From: Amycolatopsis dendrobii
GTDB taxonomy: Bacteria > Actinomycetota > Actinomycetes > Mycobacteriales > Pseudonocardiaceae
Assembly (NCBI RefSeq): GCF_014145675.1
Contig: NZ_JACGZW010000010.1
Span: 390,269-454,268, forward strand
DNA length: 64,000 bases
Direction: 5' to 3'
A model generated the notes under the pieces. That model saw only the letters and a program-made list of their open reading frames with translations, ran no database searches and was not told the DNA's origin. The translations under genes were made by a program, and so were the position numbers. Shown one piece after another: positions 22,469-31,246 of the stretch; positions within the stretch are counted from its first letter, which is position 1, and each line of letters starts with the position of its first letter.

Positions 22469-25009
22469 GGGCGGATCAGCCTCGCCCGCGTCCTGACGTC
22501 TTGCGAACGAACGCTGCCCGGGAATCCCGGCTCGGACCTCGTGTGCCGGGTTTCCGCCCCAGCAGGCGTTTTCCGGGACCTCTTCGCCCTTCATCAGGAA
22601 GGAATTCGCGGCGAGCGACGAACCGCGGCCCATTTTCACGCCGTAGTGCACCAAGGCGTTGACGCCGACGGTGCAGTCGCTGCCGATGGCGATGCGGTCC
22701 ATCTTGAAACCGCCGTCCTCCTGCGAATGGCACTGGACGACGGAGCCTGCGTTGAGCGTGACGTCGTTTCCCAGCCGCACCAGTGTTTTTTCCGCGATGA
22801 AACAGCCGTCGTCGAACAGTCTGCGGCCGACCTCGGCTCCCAGCAGCCGCCACGCCAGCGCCTTGAACGGGGTGCCGTTGAGCAGCTGGATGTGCTCGGT
22901 CGCGGACGCTGCCTTCCAAAACCGTTCGTGCCGCCAGAACCGCCGGTCATAGATCGAGCACGAAATCGGGCGCTGCGGCCGGACGAGGACGGCGATCCGC
23001 TCGACGGCGACGAAGTACGCGACGCTGTAGATGGTCATGCCCGCCACGTCGAGTGCGAGCAACCACGCGCCGAGCTGGGCGTAGTAGATCTTCGATGCCC
23101 AGGCCAGCAGTATCAGCCCGAAGAAGAACAGCCACTGGTACAGGACGAACATCAGCATGGACACCGTGTTGTGCCGGGTCTTGGCAGCCAGCGCGCGGCG
23201 GAATTCGGCCGGGGTTTCCGGATGGCCGAGCTGGCTGTCGCGGTCGACCGAGCGCGGGATTTCGAAGCTCGGGGAGCCGAGCAGCCCGACGTTCGAGCGG
23301 AGAGGGCCGTCGAGGGGGACCAGGACTTTGGTGGCCAGCAGGCAGTTGTCCCCGGTCTTGGCCCCGGCGGGGTAGGCGATGTGGTTGCCGAGGAAGTTCT
23401 TCGCCCCGACGCGCACCTGGGACAGGCGGAAGGAAGTGCTGGTGTATTCGGCGTTGAGGACCGACAGCCCGTCGGCGACCATCGTGCCCGCCCCGGTCGC
23501 GAAGAGGAACGGGTTTTCGAACTTCTCCTGCTGCCCGAAATTCGAACCGGTCTGCTCGGCCTTGGAGACCTTGCAGCCGACGCTGCGGAGGTAGTGCACG
23601 ATCGCCGCGCTGTCGCCGAAGACGTCCTTGAAGAACCGTGCGTTGGAGAGCCGCCGGATCACCCGGTGCGCCGCGTGGCGCGGGCCGTAGAACCGGTAGG
23701 TCTCGCCTGGTTTGAGGAGCGGGTTGAGCAGCCGGGGCACGGCGACGCTGACTGCGAAGCTGAGCAGTCGCACGCCGGCGAACAGGATCGCGGAGACGAC
23801 GAGGGCCTTGCCGTAGAACCCCGCGGCGGTGAAGTCCAGCTCGGCCGAGCCCAGTCCCAGGCCGGGGCTGAGCTGCGGCGCGGCAACCAGCAGCAGGTAG
23901 AGCACGCCGAGCGACAGCGGGATCGCCACGAGGACCGCGAACAGCAGTTGGCGCACGGCGAACCAGGCCCGGCGGACGCTGCCGCACGACCTCGGCTCGA
24001 CTCGCCGATACCGTACGTCCGCCGGGACCGCGGGCGATCCGTGCCAGGTCTCCCCGTCCGGGACCGTCTGGCCGGGGTGCAGTGCCGAGGCGTGGCCGAG
24101 TTCCGCGCCGTCGCCGATCCGGGTGTCGATGTCGAGCACGGACATCTCGCCGAGGTAAGCGTGCGCGCCGATGTCGACCGGGCCGGTCCGGAGCACTCCG
24201 CCTTCGGCGCGGTAGGTGGTGAAGTAGGTGTCCTTGCAGATCACCGTGCCCTCGCCGATGGTCAGCAGGTCGGTGCACACGGGCACGAAAGCCGACAAGG
24301 CCGTCACGCCGCGGCCGATCCTGGCCCCGAGCGCCCGCAGGTACAGCGAGTAGAGCGGAGAGCCGGAGAAGAACGGGAGCAGCGGGTTCCGCTGGACCAG
24401 GGTCTTGACCAGCCAGAAACGGACATAGCCCAGGCTCCACAGGCGGATCTCCCTCGGCGTCCACCGGCCCACGAGGATCCATTTGAGCGCGATCGGGACG
24501 GTGCCTCCGACGAGCAGCACCGCGGCTCCGAACGCGACCGAACGCAGGTAGCAGGTCGCCAGTCCGGAGCCGGCGATGAGCCAGTCCGCGCCGACGCCGA
24601 GGATTTCCGCGGCCAGCAACGAATAGGCTGCGAAGAGCAGCGCTTGCAGCACTCCGCAGCCGAGGTATTCCAGCGGGCTCGCTCTTCGCGGCGGCCCGGC
24701 CGGTCCCGGCGAGGGCTGCTGTGCGGCAGGCGCCGGGGACTCGGCGGGCTCGGCGACCGCCGCGGCCAGCCCGGCGGGGGTCGGGGTGCGGTACACGTCT
24801 CTCATCGACACCGACGGGAGCTCCGGCCGCTTGCGCACCCGGGCGCAGAACTGCGCCATCATGAGCGAATTGGCTCCGAGGTCGGCGAAGAAGTCGCTGC
24901 CGACCGGAACCTGATCCCGTCCGGTTAATTCTGCCATAACTTCGGCGAACGCCCGTCCCGTTTCGTCCGGAGAGCAGGGACGGACGACCGGGGATTCGGT
25001 GATGTCCAT
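22373..25009 (-). CDS. Pls/PosA-like membrane protein: carrier domain plus NRPS terminal domain, no adenylation domain
   Basis: An 878-residue protein. Residues 15-75 are a phosphopantetheine carrier domain; the modified Ser is S48 in DLGANSLMM. Six or more membrane segments follow, interleaved with three soluble blocks rich in left-handed beta-helix hexapeptides (IGEGTVICKD, VRVGAKNFLGNHIAYPAGAK, LGNDVTLNAGSVVQCHSQ). This is the C-terminal architecture of poly-epsilon-lysine synthetase Pls and its relatives, where three tandem acyltransferase-like domains elongate the chain. Pls itself begins with an adenylation domain of about 500 residues, absent here and not encoded nearby. The amino acid would have to be loaded in trans. 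ATG at 25009 is the first codon of the carrier domain. Confidence 0.85.
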   Translation of the reverse strand: MDITESPVVRPCSPDETGRAFAEVMAELTGRDQVPVGSDFFADLGANSLMMAQFCARVRKRPELPSVSMRDVYRTPTPAGLAAAVAEPAESPAPAAQQPSPGPAGPPRRASPLEYLGCGVLQALLFAAYSLLAAEILGVGADWLIAGSGLATCYLRSVAFGAAVLLVGGTVPIALKWILVGRWTPREIRLWSLGYVRFWLVKTLVQRNPLLPFFSGSPLYSLYLRALGARIGRGVTALSAFVPVCTDLLTIGEGTVICKDTYFTTYRAEGGVLRTGPVDIGAHAYLGEMSVLDIDTRIGDGAELGHASALHPGQTVPDGETWHGSPAVPADVRYRRVEPRSCGSVRRAWFAVRQLLFAVLVAIPLSLGVLYLLLVAAPQLSPGLGLGSAELDFTAAGFYGKALVVSAILFAGVRLLSFAVSVAVPRLLNPLLKPGETYRFYGPRHAAHRVIRRLSNARFFKDVFGDSAAIVHYLRSVGCKVSKAEQTGSNFGQQEKFENPFLFATGAGTMVADGLSVLNAEYTSTSFRLSQVRVGAKNFLGNHIAYPAGAKTGDNCLLATKVLVPLDGPLRSNVGLLGSPSFEIPRSVDRDSQLGHPETPAEFRRALAAKTRHNTVSMLMFVLYQWLFFFGLILLAWASKIYYAQLGAWLLALDVAGMTIYSVAYFVAVERIAVLVRPQRPISCSIYDRRFWRHERFWKAASATEHIQLLNGTPFKALAWRLLGAEVGRRLFDDGCFIAEKTLVRLGNDVTLNAGSVVQCHSQEDGGFKMDRIAIGSDCTVGVNALVHYGVKMGRGSSLAANSFLMKGEEVPENACWGGNPAHEVRAGIPGQRSFARRQDAGEADPPSMPDESADRDGPDVARPRPAASQGKTHVDQT

Positions 25010-25461
25010 GCCGGCACGATCGCACGACGCGGCTTCGGCGCAACCGGGCGACGGCGGAGTTTGACTCTTTCGAAACCTGTTCGATGTGCAATGTGTATGA
25101 CAAAAGGCGCAACGCGGTTAATGGGGGTCGAGGCCGCTTTGGCTTATGTTTTATCGCGGTGGAGCTGACTTGTTTTGCCTGGTTATGGCTCTGCGGCGGC
25201 AACCTGATCGGTCCAGGACGGCCGCGAAACGGTCTCGGGCCAAGCGATTCGCCGTCAGCGCTGGGCGGTCCAGTTCGCTTCGGTCGGGTGCGGAGTGCGT
25301 CCGGCGGCCGAGTTTTGGTTGTTTTCGTTGTGTCTATGTTGCTTATCTCGGCAAGGCTGGTGTGGATTCCGGCGGATCCCGGAGTCTGCGGTAATCGCGA
25401 GTTCCGGCTGCTCTGTTCGGTATTGAGCTTGTCGGCATTCGGTGAATCCGGGTGAAGGAGA
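25010..25461. other. Lower-GC divergent intergenic region
   Basis: About 450 nt of visibly lower GC content (runs such as TTATGTTTTATCG) between the Pls-like gene and the methyltransferase relic. A plus-strand frame of 123 codons (25084-25455) is open but has no ribosome binding site and no protein-like pattern. The stretch probably contains the promoter of the Pls-like gene; its base composition suggests foreign or relaxed DNA. Confidence 0.5.
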
Positions 25462-25866
25462 GTGCGAATATTCTTGTCTCGGCAACGCTGGAGGTTCGGG
25501 AGGATCCCGGGTGATCCGCCGCGGCGGGGGAAACTGCTCGCCGGGGGCGCGGCCAAGATCGGACTGGTCGACGGCGACCTGACCGAGATCCCCTTTCCCG
25601 CGGATTCCGTCGATCTCGTCACCGGTTGCCTCGCGGCTCACAACCTGCATCCCGACAGCCGCCGCGCCGAGTGCGTTTCCGAGGCTTCTCGGGTGCTGCG
25701 TCCTGGCGGGAGGTTGTTGCTCGTCGACTTCTCCGGCACCGCCCGGTACGCCCGGCTGGCTGTCCGAGGCCGGGATGACCGATGCCGGTCGAAGCGGTCT
25801 GCTCGGCGGCATGTTCCCGCTGTGCCGGGCGGCCGCCGCGACCAAGCCTGCCCCATAGCCGCCGTG
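25462..25866 (+). pseudogene. Class I methyltransferase, truncated and frameshifted
   Basis: The segment DLTEIPFPADSVDLVTGCLA followed by EASRVLRPGGRLLLVDFSGT is the central part of a UbiE-type SAM methyltransferase. The N-terminal SAM-binding half is missing: the first 30 codons are unrelated. The frame changes near 25750, and the true C-terminus continues in another frame as WLSEAGMTDAGRSGLLGGMF and then PLCRAAAATKP. With both ends damaged it is very unlikely to be functional. Confidence 0.7.
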
Positions 25867-25907
25867 CGCGAAGTGGCTACCCTTGGGGGTCGAATCGACT
25901 CTTGAAG

Positions 25908-27848
25908 ATGGGGCGCACGGTGGACAGAGAACCGGGGTGGCCGCCCGAGCGTCCCGACCGTGCCACGCCGCGGCAACCCGCGCCGCGGTGGCCGCCGGTC
26001 CGGTCGTGGCGGCAGGAGCGCGGGCAGAACAGCATGCCGTTCGGCGCGCCGCCGCTGGCTCCGGACGATCCCGACGCGACGGTGTTCATCCCGCGCGTCG
26101 GCGGGGTGCCGGCGAGTTCGAAGTGGCCGGTCGTCGATCCGGATGCGTTGCGTCCGTACGACTCGCTCGCCACCCAGATGCTGCCGCGGCTCCCGGCCGC
26201 CGAAGGGCCGGGGCGCGCTGTCGCCCCGCCGCGCGTCGAGCCGAAGGCGCCGTCGATCGCCAAGTCCAGCGGGCAGATGGCCATCGCCTCGCTGGTCAGC
26301 CGGGTCACCGGGTTCCTGTGGAAGATCATGCTGGTGTGGGCGGTCGGCACCGGCGTGGAAAACGACTCGTTCACCATCGCCAACACGCTGCCGAACAGCG
26401 TCTTCGAACTGCTGCTCGGCGGCGTGCTCAGCAGCGTCGTGATGCCGCTGATCGTGCGCTCGCAGGACGATCCCGACGGCGGCTCGGCGTATACGCAGCG
26501 CATGCTCACGATGGGCCTGACGGTCCTGGGCGTGGGCACCGTCCTCGCCGTGGCGGCGGCGCCTGCGCTGACCTCGCTGTACCTGGAGCAGGGCGGACAC
26601 GCCAACTCCGGACTGACCAACGCGTTCGCCCGGCTGCTGCTGCCCGAGATCTTCTTCTACGGTGTGTTCGCGCTGCTGTCGGCGGTCCTCAACGCCAAGC
26701 ACATTTTCAGCCCGACGGCGTGGGCGCCGGTGATGAACAACGTCGTCGTCATCGTGACGCTGGCGTTGTTCATGCTCATGCCGGGCAAGATCTCGATCGA
26801 CCCCGTGCGCATGAGCGACCCGAAGCTGCTCGTGCTCGGCATCGGGGTCACGCTGGGCATCGCCGTGCAGGCGGGGCTGCTGGTGCCGCCGCTGCTGCGG
26901 ACCGGGTTCCGCTTCAAGTGGCGCTGGGGCATCGACCAGCGCATGAAGGAATTCGGCGGCCTGGCGCTGTGGATCCTCGGCTACGTCGCGATCAGCCTGG
27001 CCGGCCTCACCGTCAACACCCGGGTGCTGACCAGCGGCGACCCGGGCGGGGTGACCATCTACTCCAACGCCTGGCTGCTGTTCCAGTTGCCTTACGGCGT
27101 GATCGGGGTGTCCCTGCTGACCGCGATCATGCCGAGGCTGTCCCGCAACGCCGCGGACGGCGATGTACGCAAGGTGGTGGCCGACCTTTCCTACGCGTCG
27201 CGCATTTCCACCGTGATGCTGGTGCCGATCGCCGCCGTGATGACGGTGGTGGGCGAGTCGATCGGCATCGCCCTGTTCAGCGGCGGCGCGAACTCCGTGA
27301 CCAACGCGGGGCGGCTCGGCGAGGCGCTGGCGATCTCGTCGTTCGGGCTGCTGCCTTACGCGCTGGTCATGTTGCAGTTGCGGGTGTTCTACGCGATGAA
27401 GGACGCGCGCACTCCGACGCTGATCATGGTTGTGATGACCGTGGTGAAGGTGCCGCTGCTGTATCTGTGCCCGGTGCTGCTGGACGCGCGCAGCATCGTG
27501 CTGGGCACGATGCTGGTGAACTCCCTGACGTTCGTTGTCGGCGCGATCCTGGGGCAGGTTTGGTTGTGGGTGAGTCTTGGCCATCTGCGCAGCAGGCGGG
27601 CGCTGGGGGTCATTCTGTTCACGCTCTTCGCGAGCGCGCTCGGAGTCGCTGCGGCTGTTGTCGCGGGCTGGATCGTGCCGGACCTCGGGGGCCGGGCGAC
27701 TGCGTGGGTCAGGCTGATTCTGCAGGGTCTCGTCGGACTTGGCGTGTCGTTCGGCGTGCTCGCGGCGTTGAGGATCGAAGAGCTCGCGCCTGCGCGGAAA
27801 CGGCTGGCCCGGCTGGTGAAACGCGGGCAGCCATCGACGCACGGGTAG
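25908..27848 (+). CDS. murJ: MurJ/MviN-family lipid II flippase
   Basis: A 646-residue membrane protein of the MOP superfamily. An N-terminal hydrophilic, Pro-rich extension of about 120 residues precedes the first helix (AIASLVSRVTGFLWKIMLVW); then 13-14 hydrophobic segments follow. Conserved MurJ features are visible: ANTLPNSVFELLLGGVLSS, RLLLPEIFFYGVFALLSAVL plus NAKHIFSPTAWAP, and LPYGVIGVSLLTAIMPRLSR. The family flips undecaprenyl-linked peptidoglycan precursor across the membrane. Actinobacterial murJ is usually near oriC beside trxA/trxB; here it stands alone, so it may be a second paralogue. ATG 25908 gives the longest product; a start within the extension is possible. Confidence 0.88.
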   Translation: MGRTVDREPGWPPERPDRATPRQPAPRWPPVRSWRQERGQNSMPFGAPPLAPDDPDATVFIPRVGGVPASSKWPVVDPDALRPYDSLATQMLPRLPAAEGPGRAVAPPRVEPKAPSIAKSSGQMAIASLVSRVTGFLWKIMLVWAVGTGVENDSFTIANTLPNSVFELLLGGVLSSVVMPLIVRSQDDPDGGSAYTQRMLTMGLTVLGVGTVLAVAAAPALTSLYLEQGGHANSGLTNAFARLLLPEIFFYGVFALLSAVLNAKHIFSPTAWAPVMNNVVVIVTLALFMLMPGKISIDPVRMSDPKLLVLGIGVTLGIAVQAGLLVPPLLRTGFRFKWRWGIDQRMKEFGGLALWILGYVAISLAGLTVNTRVLTSGDPGGVTIYSNAWLLFQLPYGVIGVSLLTAIMPRLSRNAADGDVRKVVADLSYASRISTVMLVPIAAVMTVVGESIGIALFSGGANSVTNAGRLGEALAISSFGLLPYALVMLQLRVFYAMKDARTPTLIMVVMTVVKVPLLYLCPVLLDARSIVLGTMLVNSLTFVVGAILGQVWLWVSLGHLRSRRALGVILFTLFASALGVAAAVVAGWIVPDLGGRATAWVRLILQGLVGLGVSFGVLAALRIEELAPARKRLARLVKRGQPSTHG

Positions 27849-28092
27849 CCCGGATTCAGGCGCCTTCGTCGTCTTCGACTCGGGCGAAGCACTGCTTGGC
27901 GGCACCGGGAATTTTCCTGGCGGTAGCCGCAGCGGACTCCGGGTAAAGCTGCCCGCTTCGAGCCTGCGGAACCAGCAACTCGTGCCGGGTCCCTACGGCG
28001 GTCTCATCTGTCAATTTCGGGATGAGCGAAGGAATCCACGGCCAAGATGCTGAGTTCGCATCCCGTACCTGCGGGGGTGTGCTCGCCCGGCC

Positions 28093-29325
28093 ATGATCGG
28101 CCAAGCTGGGTTGGTGGCTACGTATCGGCAGGTGTTCGGCAGACCGGAGTTCCGGGCGCTGTTCGCGAGCATGGTGGTTTCGGTCGCGGGCGATCAGTTC
28201 GCCCGGGTGGCGTTGTCGTTGCTGGTCTTCGACCGGACGCGGTCGGCGGGCTGGACCGCCGGCGTCTATGCCCTGACGTACGTGCCGTCGATTTTCGCCG
28301 GTCCGTTGCTGTCGGGGCTGGCGGATCGGTGGCCGCGGCGGCGGGTCATGGTGGTGGCGGATCTGCTGCGCGCGGGGCTGGTCACGGTGATGGCGATTCC
28401 CTCGCTGCCGTTGCCCGCGGTGGCGGCGCTGCTGGTGGTGGTCCAGGCGGCCGGGGCGCCGGGCAACGCCGCTCGGGCGGCGACCGCCGCGACGGTTCTG
28501 CCGGGCGAGGAGTTCTTGCTGGGCAAAGGCGTGCTGGACATGGTGGTCCAGTTGGCGCAGGTGGCGGGGTTCGCGACGGGCGGGACGCTGGTGGCGTTCC
28601 TCGGTCCGGGGCAGGCGCTGGTCGCGGACGGGGTGACGTTCGTGGTGTCGGCTGTGGTGGTGCGGTTCGGGATCCGGGCGCGGCCGGCGCCGGGGGCGGT
28701 GGCGGATTCCGGGACGCGGCTGGGGCGATGGTGGGCTGATCTGCGGGCCGGGACGGTGCTCGTCGTGCGGACGCCTCGGTTGCGTTCTCTGGTGGGTTTG
28801 GCTTGTGTGGCGGGGTTTTACGTCACGGTCGAGGGGCTGGCGGCGCCGTATGCGGAGTCGATCGGCGGGTCCGCGCAGGCGGTGGGGGTGCTGCTCGCGG
28901 CGAGTCCGGCGGGGACGGTGCTCGGGATGCTGATCGTGGCGCGGCTGCCGTCGCCGGTGCGGATGCGGTTGCTCGGGCCGCTCGCGGTGGCTGCCAGCGT
29001 TCCGCTGGTGGTGTGCGCGATTCACCCGGGGCTGGTCGTGACGGCGCTCTTGTGGGGCCTGTCGGGAATGGCCAGCGCCTACCATCTGCCGGCGTCGGCG
29101 GCGTTCACGCTGGCGGTGCCCGACCAGCGGCGGGCCCAGGCTTACGGGCTCGCCGCGACCGCGTTGACGACCAGCCAAGGGGCCGGGATCGCGCTGGCCG
29201 GGCTGGCCGCGACCGCGGCAGGCGCGAGCACGGTCCTCGCCGTCGCGGGGGTGCTCGGCGTGCTGACGGCACTCGCGGCGGGAGCTGCTTGGAACCGCGC
29301 CCGCCGCGCTGCCGGACCGGAGTAA
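28093..29325 (+). CDS. MFS transporter (efflux-type)
   Basis: A 410-residue protein with 12 hydrophobic segments in two halves. The cytoplasmic loop LADRWPRRRVMVVADLLRAG matches motif A of the major facilitator superfamily, and the N-terminal pattern FRALFASMVVSVAGDQFARV is typical of the MFS_1/MFS_3 drug-efflux branch. The ATG overlaps the end of a 24-codon frame beginning at ATG 28022 (ATGA), which might be a leader peptide but has no clear ribosome binding site. Substrate unknown. It ends 4 nt before the convergent GNEW-repeat gene. Confidence 0.88.
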   Translation: MIGQAGLVATYRQVFGRPEFRALFASMVVSVAGDQFARVALSLLVFDRTRSAGWTAGVYALTYVPSIFAGPLLSGLADRWPRRRVMVVADLLRAGLVTVMAIPSLPLPAVAALLVVVQAAGAPGNAARAATAATVLPGEEFLLGKGVLDMVVQLAQVAGFATGGTLVAFLGPGQALVADGVTFVVSAVVVRFGIRARPAPGAVADSGTRLGRWWADLRAGTVLVVRTPRLRSLVGLACVAGFYVTVEGLAAPYAESIGGSAQAVGVLLAASPAGTVLGMLIVARLPSPVRMRLLGPLAVAASVPLVVCAIHPGLVVTALLWGLSGMASAYHLPASAAFTLAVPDQRRAQAYGLAATALTTSQGAGIALAGLAATAAGASTVLAVAGVLGVLTALAAGAAWNRARRAAGPE

Positions 29326-29329
29326 CGGG

Positions 29330-29461
29330 TCAGCGGGCCCACTCGTTTCCGCGGCGGCGGTCCCATTCGTTGCCTCGGCGGATCCATTCGTTGCCCTGGC
29401 AGCGGGTCCACTCGTTGCCGCGGGCGAAACGGGTCCATTCGTTGCCGGGTGCGTTGCTCAT
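29330..29461 (-). CDS. 43-residue peptide of five GNEWxR repeats
   Basis: A short gene, ATG 29461 to TGA 29330, with AGAAAGG eight bases upstream. After MSNAP the product consists almost entirely of five GNEW(T/T/I/D/A)R units separated by 0-3 residues (FAR, CQ, R, RR). One Cys lies after the second repeat. Synonymous codons vary between units (GAA/GAG, GGC/GGA) while the amino acids stay fixed, which argues for selection on the peptide. It is divergent from a diguanylate-cyclase gene with about 100 nt between the starts. I know no named family for it. A RiPP-like precursor, a small signal, or a binding scaffold with repeated Trp/Arg sites are all possible. Confidence 0.7.
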   Translation of the reverse strand: MSNAPGNEWTRFARGNEWTRCQGNEWIRRGNEWDRRRGNEWAR

Positions 29462-29563
29462 AGTGGCGCCTTTCTCGCGGGTGGTTGGTCCGACCGGCGT
29501 ATCGACGGCCGGTGACATGGCGATTACTGTGATTAATCTTCGTTGACAGGGGCGGATACCAGC

Positions 29564-30856
29564 GTGACTGGTGAGAGTGGCAGATGCATAGCGCCGGGGG
29601 GATTGCGGTCCCTGCCGCGTCCCGCGCTGTGCTTGGTGCTCGCGGTCGACGCGGTCGCGGTCGCGATCACGGTGTTCTCGTCGATGTCGGCCGCGGTCAC
29701 CCGGACGCAGTGGCTGTGGTTCGCCGTCCTCGCCGCGGCCGCGGTGGCGCACCTCGAGGCGGTCCGCACGATCGAGCGGCGCCGCGAGCAGGCGTCGAAG
29801 AAGGCGCCGTACACGAATCTCAAGAGCCTGTGGGTTTTCGCCGCGCTGCTGGTGCTGCCGCTGCCGCTGGTCATCGGCTTGACCGCGGTGTCGTACGGGT
29901 ATTGCTGGTACCGGGTTTACGGGCCGGCGATCCTGTTCCGGAAGATCTACTCGGCCGCCACGTTCGTGCTCGCGTCGGCCGTCGCCTCCACTGTCCTGGA
30001 CGGTCCCCTGCTGCCGCACGACCTGGGGTCGCTGCTGCTCGTGACCGCCGCGGCCGGCGTGTGGTGGCTGGTCAACTACGCACTGGTCGTCGTCGCGATC
30101 GGGTTGTCGTCGCACGAGAAAGTGCCGGTCCGGCAGGCGTTGGGGCATCCGGGCGACCAGCTGGTCGTCGCGTCGGCGCTGGGGCTCGGCGCGACCATGG
30201 CCGTCCTGCTGGTCCACGAGCCGTGGGCGCTGCCCGCTCCGATGATCGCCGTGCTGTGCGTGCACCGCGATCTCTTGCTGCCCCAGTACTTGCGGGCCTC
30301 CCGGACCGATCAGAAAACGGGTCTGGCGACGCCGGTGTACTGGGCCGAAGTCGTCACCGCGGCCCTCGACCGCGCGAAACTCAGCCGGACCGGGCTTGGC
30401 GTGCTTTTCCTGGACGTCGACAAGTTCAAGGCGATCAACGACACCTACGGGCACCCGGCGGGCGATCAGGCCATCCGCGCTGTCGCCGACCTTGTGCGGG
30501 CCGAAGTCCGGTCTCAGGACCTCGTGGCTCGTTACGGCGGGGACGAGCTGGCGATTCTCCTGCCGGGTCTCGAACCGGGGCAGTTGCTGGCTGTGGCTGA
30601 ACGGATCCGCTTCCGCCTGGCGCGTACTCCGGTCGTGCTCACCGCTACTACGGACGGGCAGCCGCGCACGTTGTCCGGGGTGAGCACTTCGATGGGAGTG
30701 GCGTCTTATCCGGACGACGGGATGTCGGTCGAGCAGCTGCTCACTGCTGCGGATGGCGCGTTGTTGCAGGCCAAGCGGAACGGTCGCAATCAGATCAGGG
30801 CGGCGGGAGCGGTGAGGATGCATGGAGTGTCCGAGATGCCGTCAGGCAAACCTTGA
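29564..30856 (+). CDS. Membrane diguanylate cyclase (GGDEF protein)
   Basis: A protein of about 430 residues. The N-terminal half has six to seven membrane segments with the conserved loop APYTNLKSLWVFAALLVLP. The C-terminal GGDEF domain starts RTDQKTGLATPVYW, then LFLDVDKFKAINDTYGHPAG, and has the active-site YGGDEL near residue 325. The substitution GGDEL for GGDEF is tolerated in many active enzymes, so c-di-GMP synthesis is likely. I see no EAL domain. I prefer GTG 29564; a TTG at 29543 is the alternative. The gene shares its upstream region with the GNEW-repeat peptide and overlaps the zinc-ribbon gene by 35 nt. Confidence 0.85.
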   Translation: MTGESGRCIAPGGLRSLPRPALCLVLAVDAVAVAITVFSSMSAAVTRTQWLWFAVLAAAAVAHLEAVRTIERRREQASKKAPYTNLKSLWVFAALLVLPLPLVIGLTAVSYGYCWYRVYGPAILFRKIYSAATFVLASAVASTVLDGPLLPHDLGSLLLVTAAAGVWWLVNYALVVVAIGLSSHEKVPVRQALGHPGDQLVVASALGLGATMAVLLVHEPWALPAPMIAVLCVHRDLLLPQYLRASRTDQKTGLATPVYWAEVVTAALDRAKLSRTGLGVLFLDVDKFKAINDTYGHPAGDQAIRAVADLVRAEVRSQDLVARYGGDELAILLPGLEPGQLLAVAERIRFRLARTPVVLTATTDGQPRTLSGVSTSMGVASYPDDGMSVEQLLTAADGALLQAKRNGRNQIRAAGAVRMHGVSEMPSGKP

Positions 30857-31031
30857 GAAGATCAGGGCGACTCGGCTGAGCATCACCGTTGCCAAATGCC
30901 CTGAATGCGACGCGATATGGCCGCCAGGCGGAACTTTCGGCCCGGACAATTTCGTCCAGTTTCAGCTGTTTCTGGACCTGGTAGGCGAATCTGAGATGGG
31001 CGCCCCCTACGAGGAACTCGGTCCGCTTTAG
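30822..31031 (+). CDS. Small zinc-ribbon protein
   Basis: A 69-residue protein with two Cys pairs, MECPRCRQ at the start and KCPECDAIWP near residue 25, forming a zinc ribbon. The C-terminus is acidic and ends YEELGPL. The ATG lies inside the 3' end of the diguanylate-cyclase gene in another frame, so the two genes are probably co-transcribed. Function unknown; such mini-ribbons often bind nucleic acids or act as adaptor subunits. Confidence 0.75.
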   Translation: MECPRCRQANLEKIRATRLSITVAKCPECDAIWPPGGTFGPDNFVQFQLFLDLVGESEMGAPYEELGPL

Positions 31032-31246
31032 GCGCACGGTGTCCCCTGGAACGGTGCGTACTGCTTCGACGACCAGGTGCACCGGCGAGGCGCGCTGCCG
31101 GTTTGCTCCCGGTTGGCGGGCGGTTCGCGGGCTGGTCTGCGCCTCGCCGCGGTCGCATGGTGGTCGGGCGGTACCCCGGTTCCCGCACCGTCCGTCGCGG
31201 TTTGACCTGCGCGGACGGGGATCGCCACTCGGAAGGGACTCTTGCG

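Noticed and set aside
25084..25455. 123-codon plus-strand frame in the low-GC region
   Set aside because: No ribosome binding site, composition does not fit a folded protein; probably open by chance in lower-GC DNA.
27856..28010. Minus-strand frame of about 56 codons ending in VEDDEGA between murJ and the MFS gene
   Set aside because: It reads protein-like but needs a TTG start without ribosome binding site; could be a relic. Not strong enough to list.
29330..29461. Repeats at the GNEW gene considered as a CRISPR or DNA-level tandem repeat
   Set aside because: Units are 18-27 nt with variable spacing and synonymous differences, with conservation at the amino-acid level; no spacers and no cas genes.
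29584..30600. Plus-strand 338-codon frame overlapping the diguanylate-cyclase gene, with an ATG start
   Set aside because: The ATG made it tempting, but the translation is Arg/Ala-rich without motifs, while the other frame encodes clear membrane segments and GGDEF motifs.
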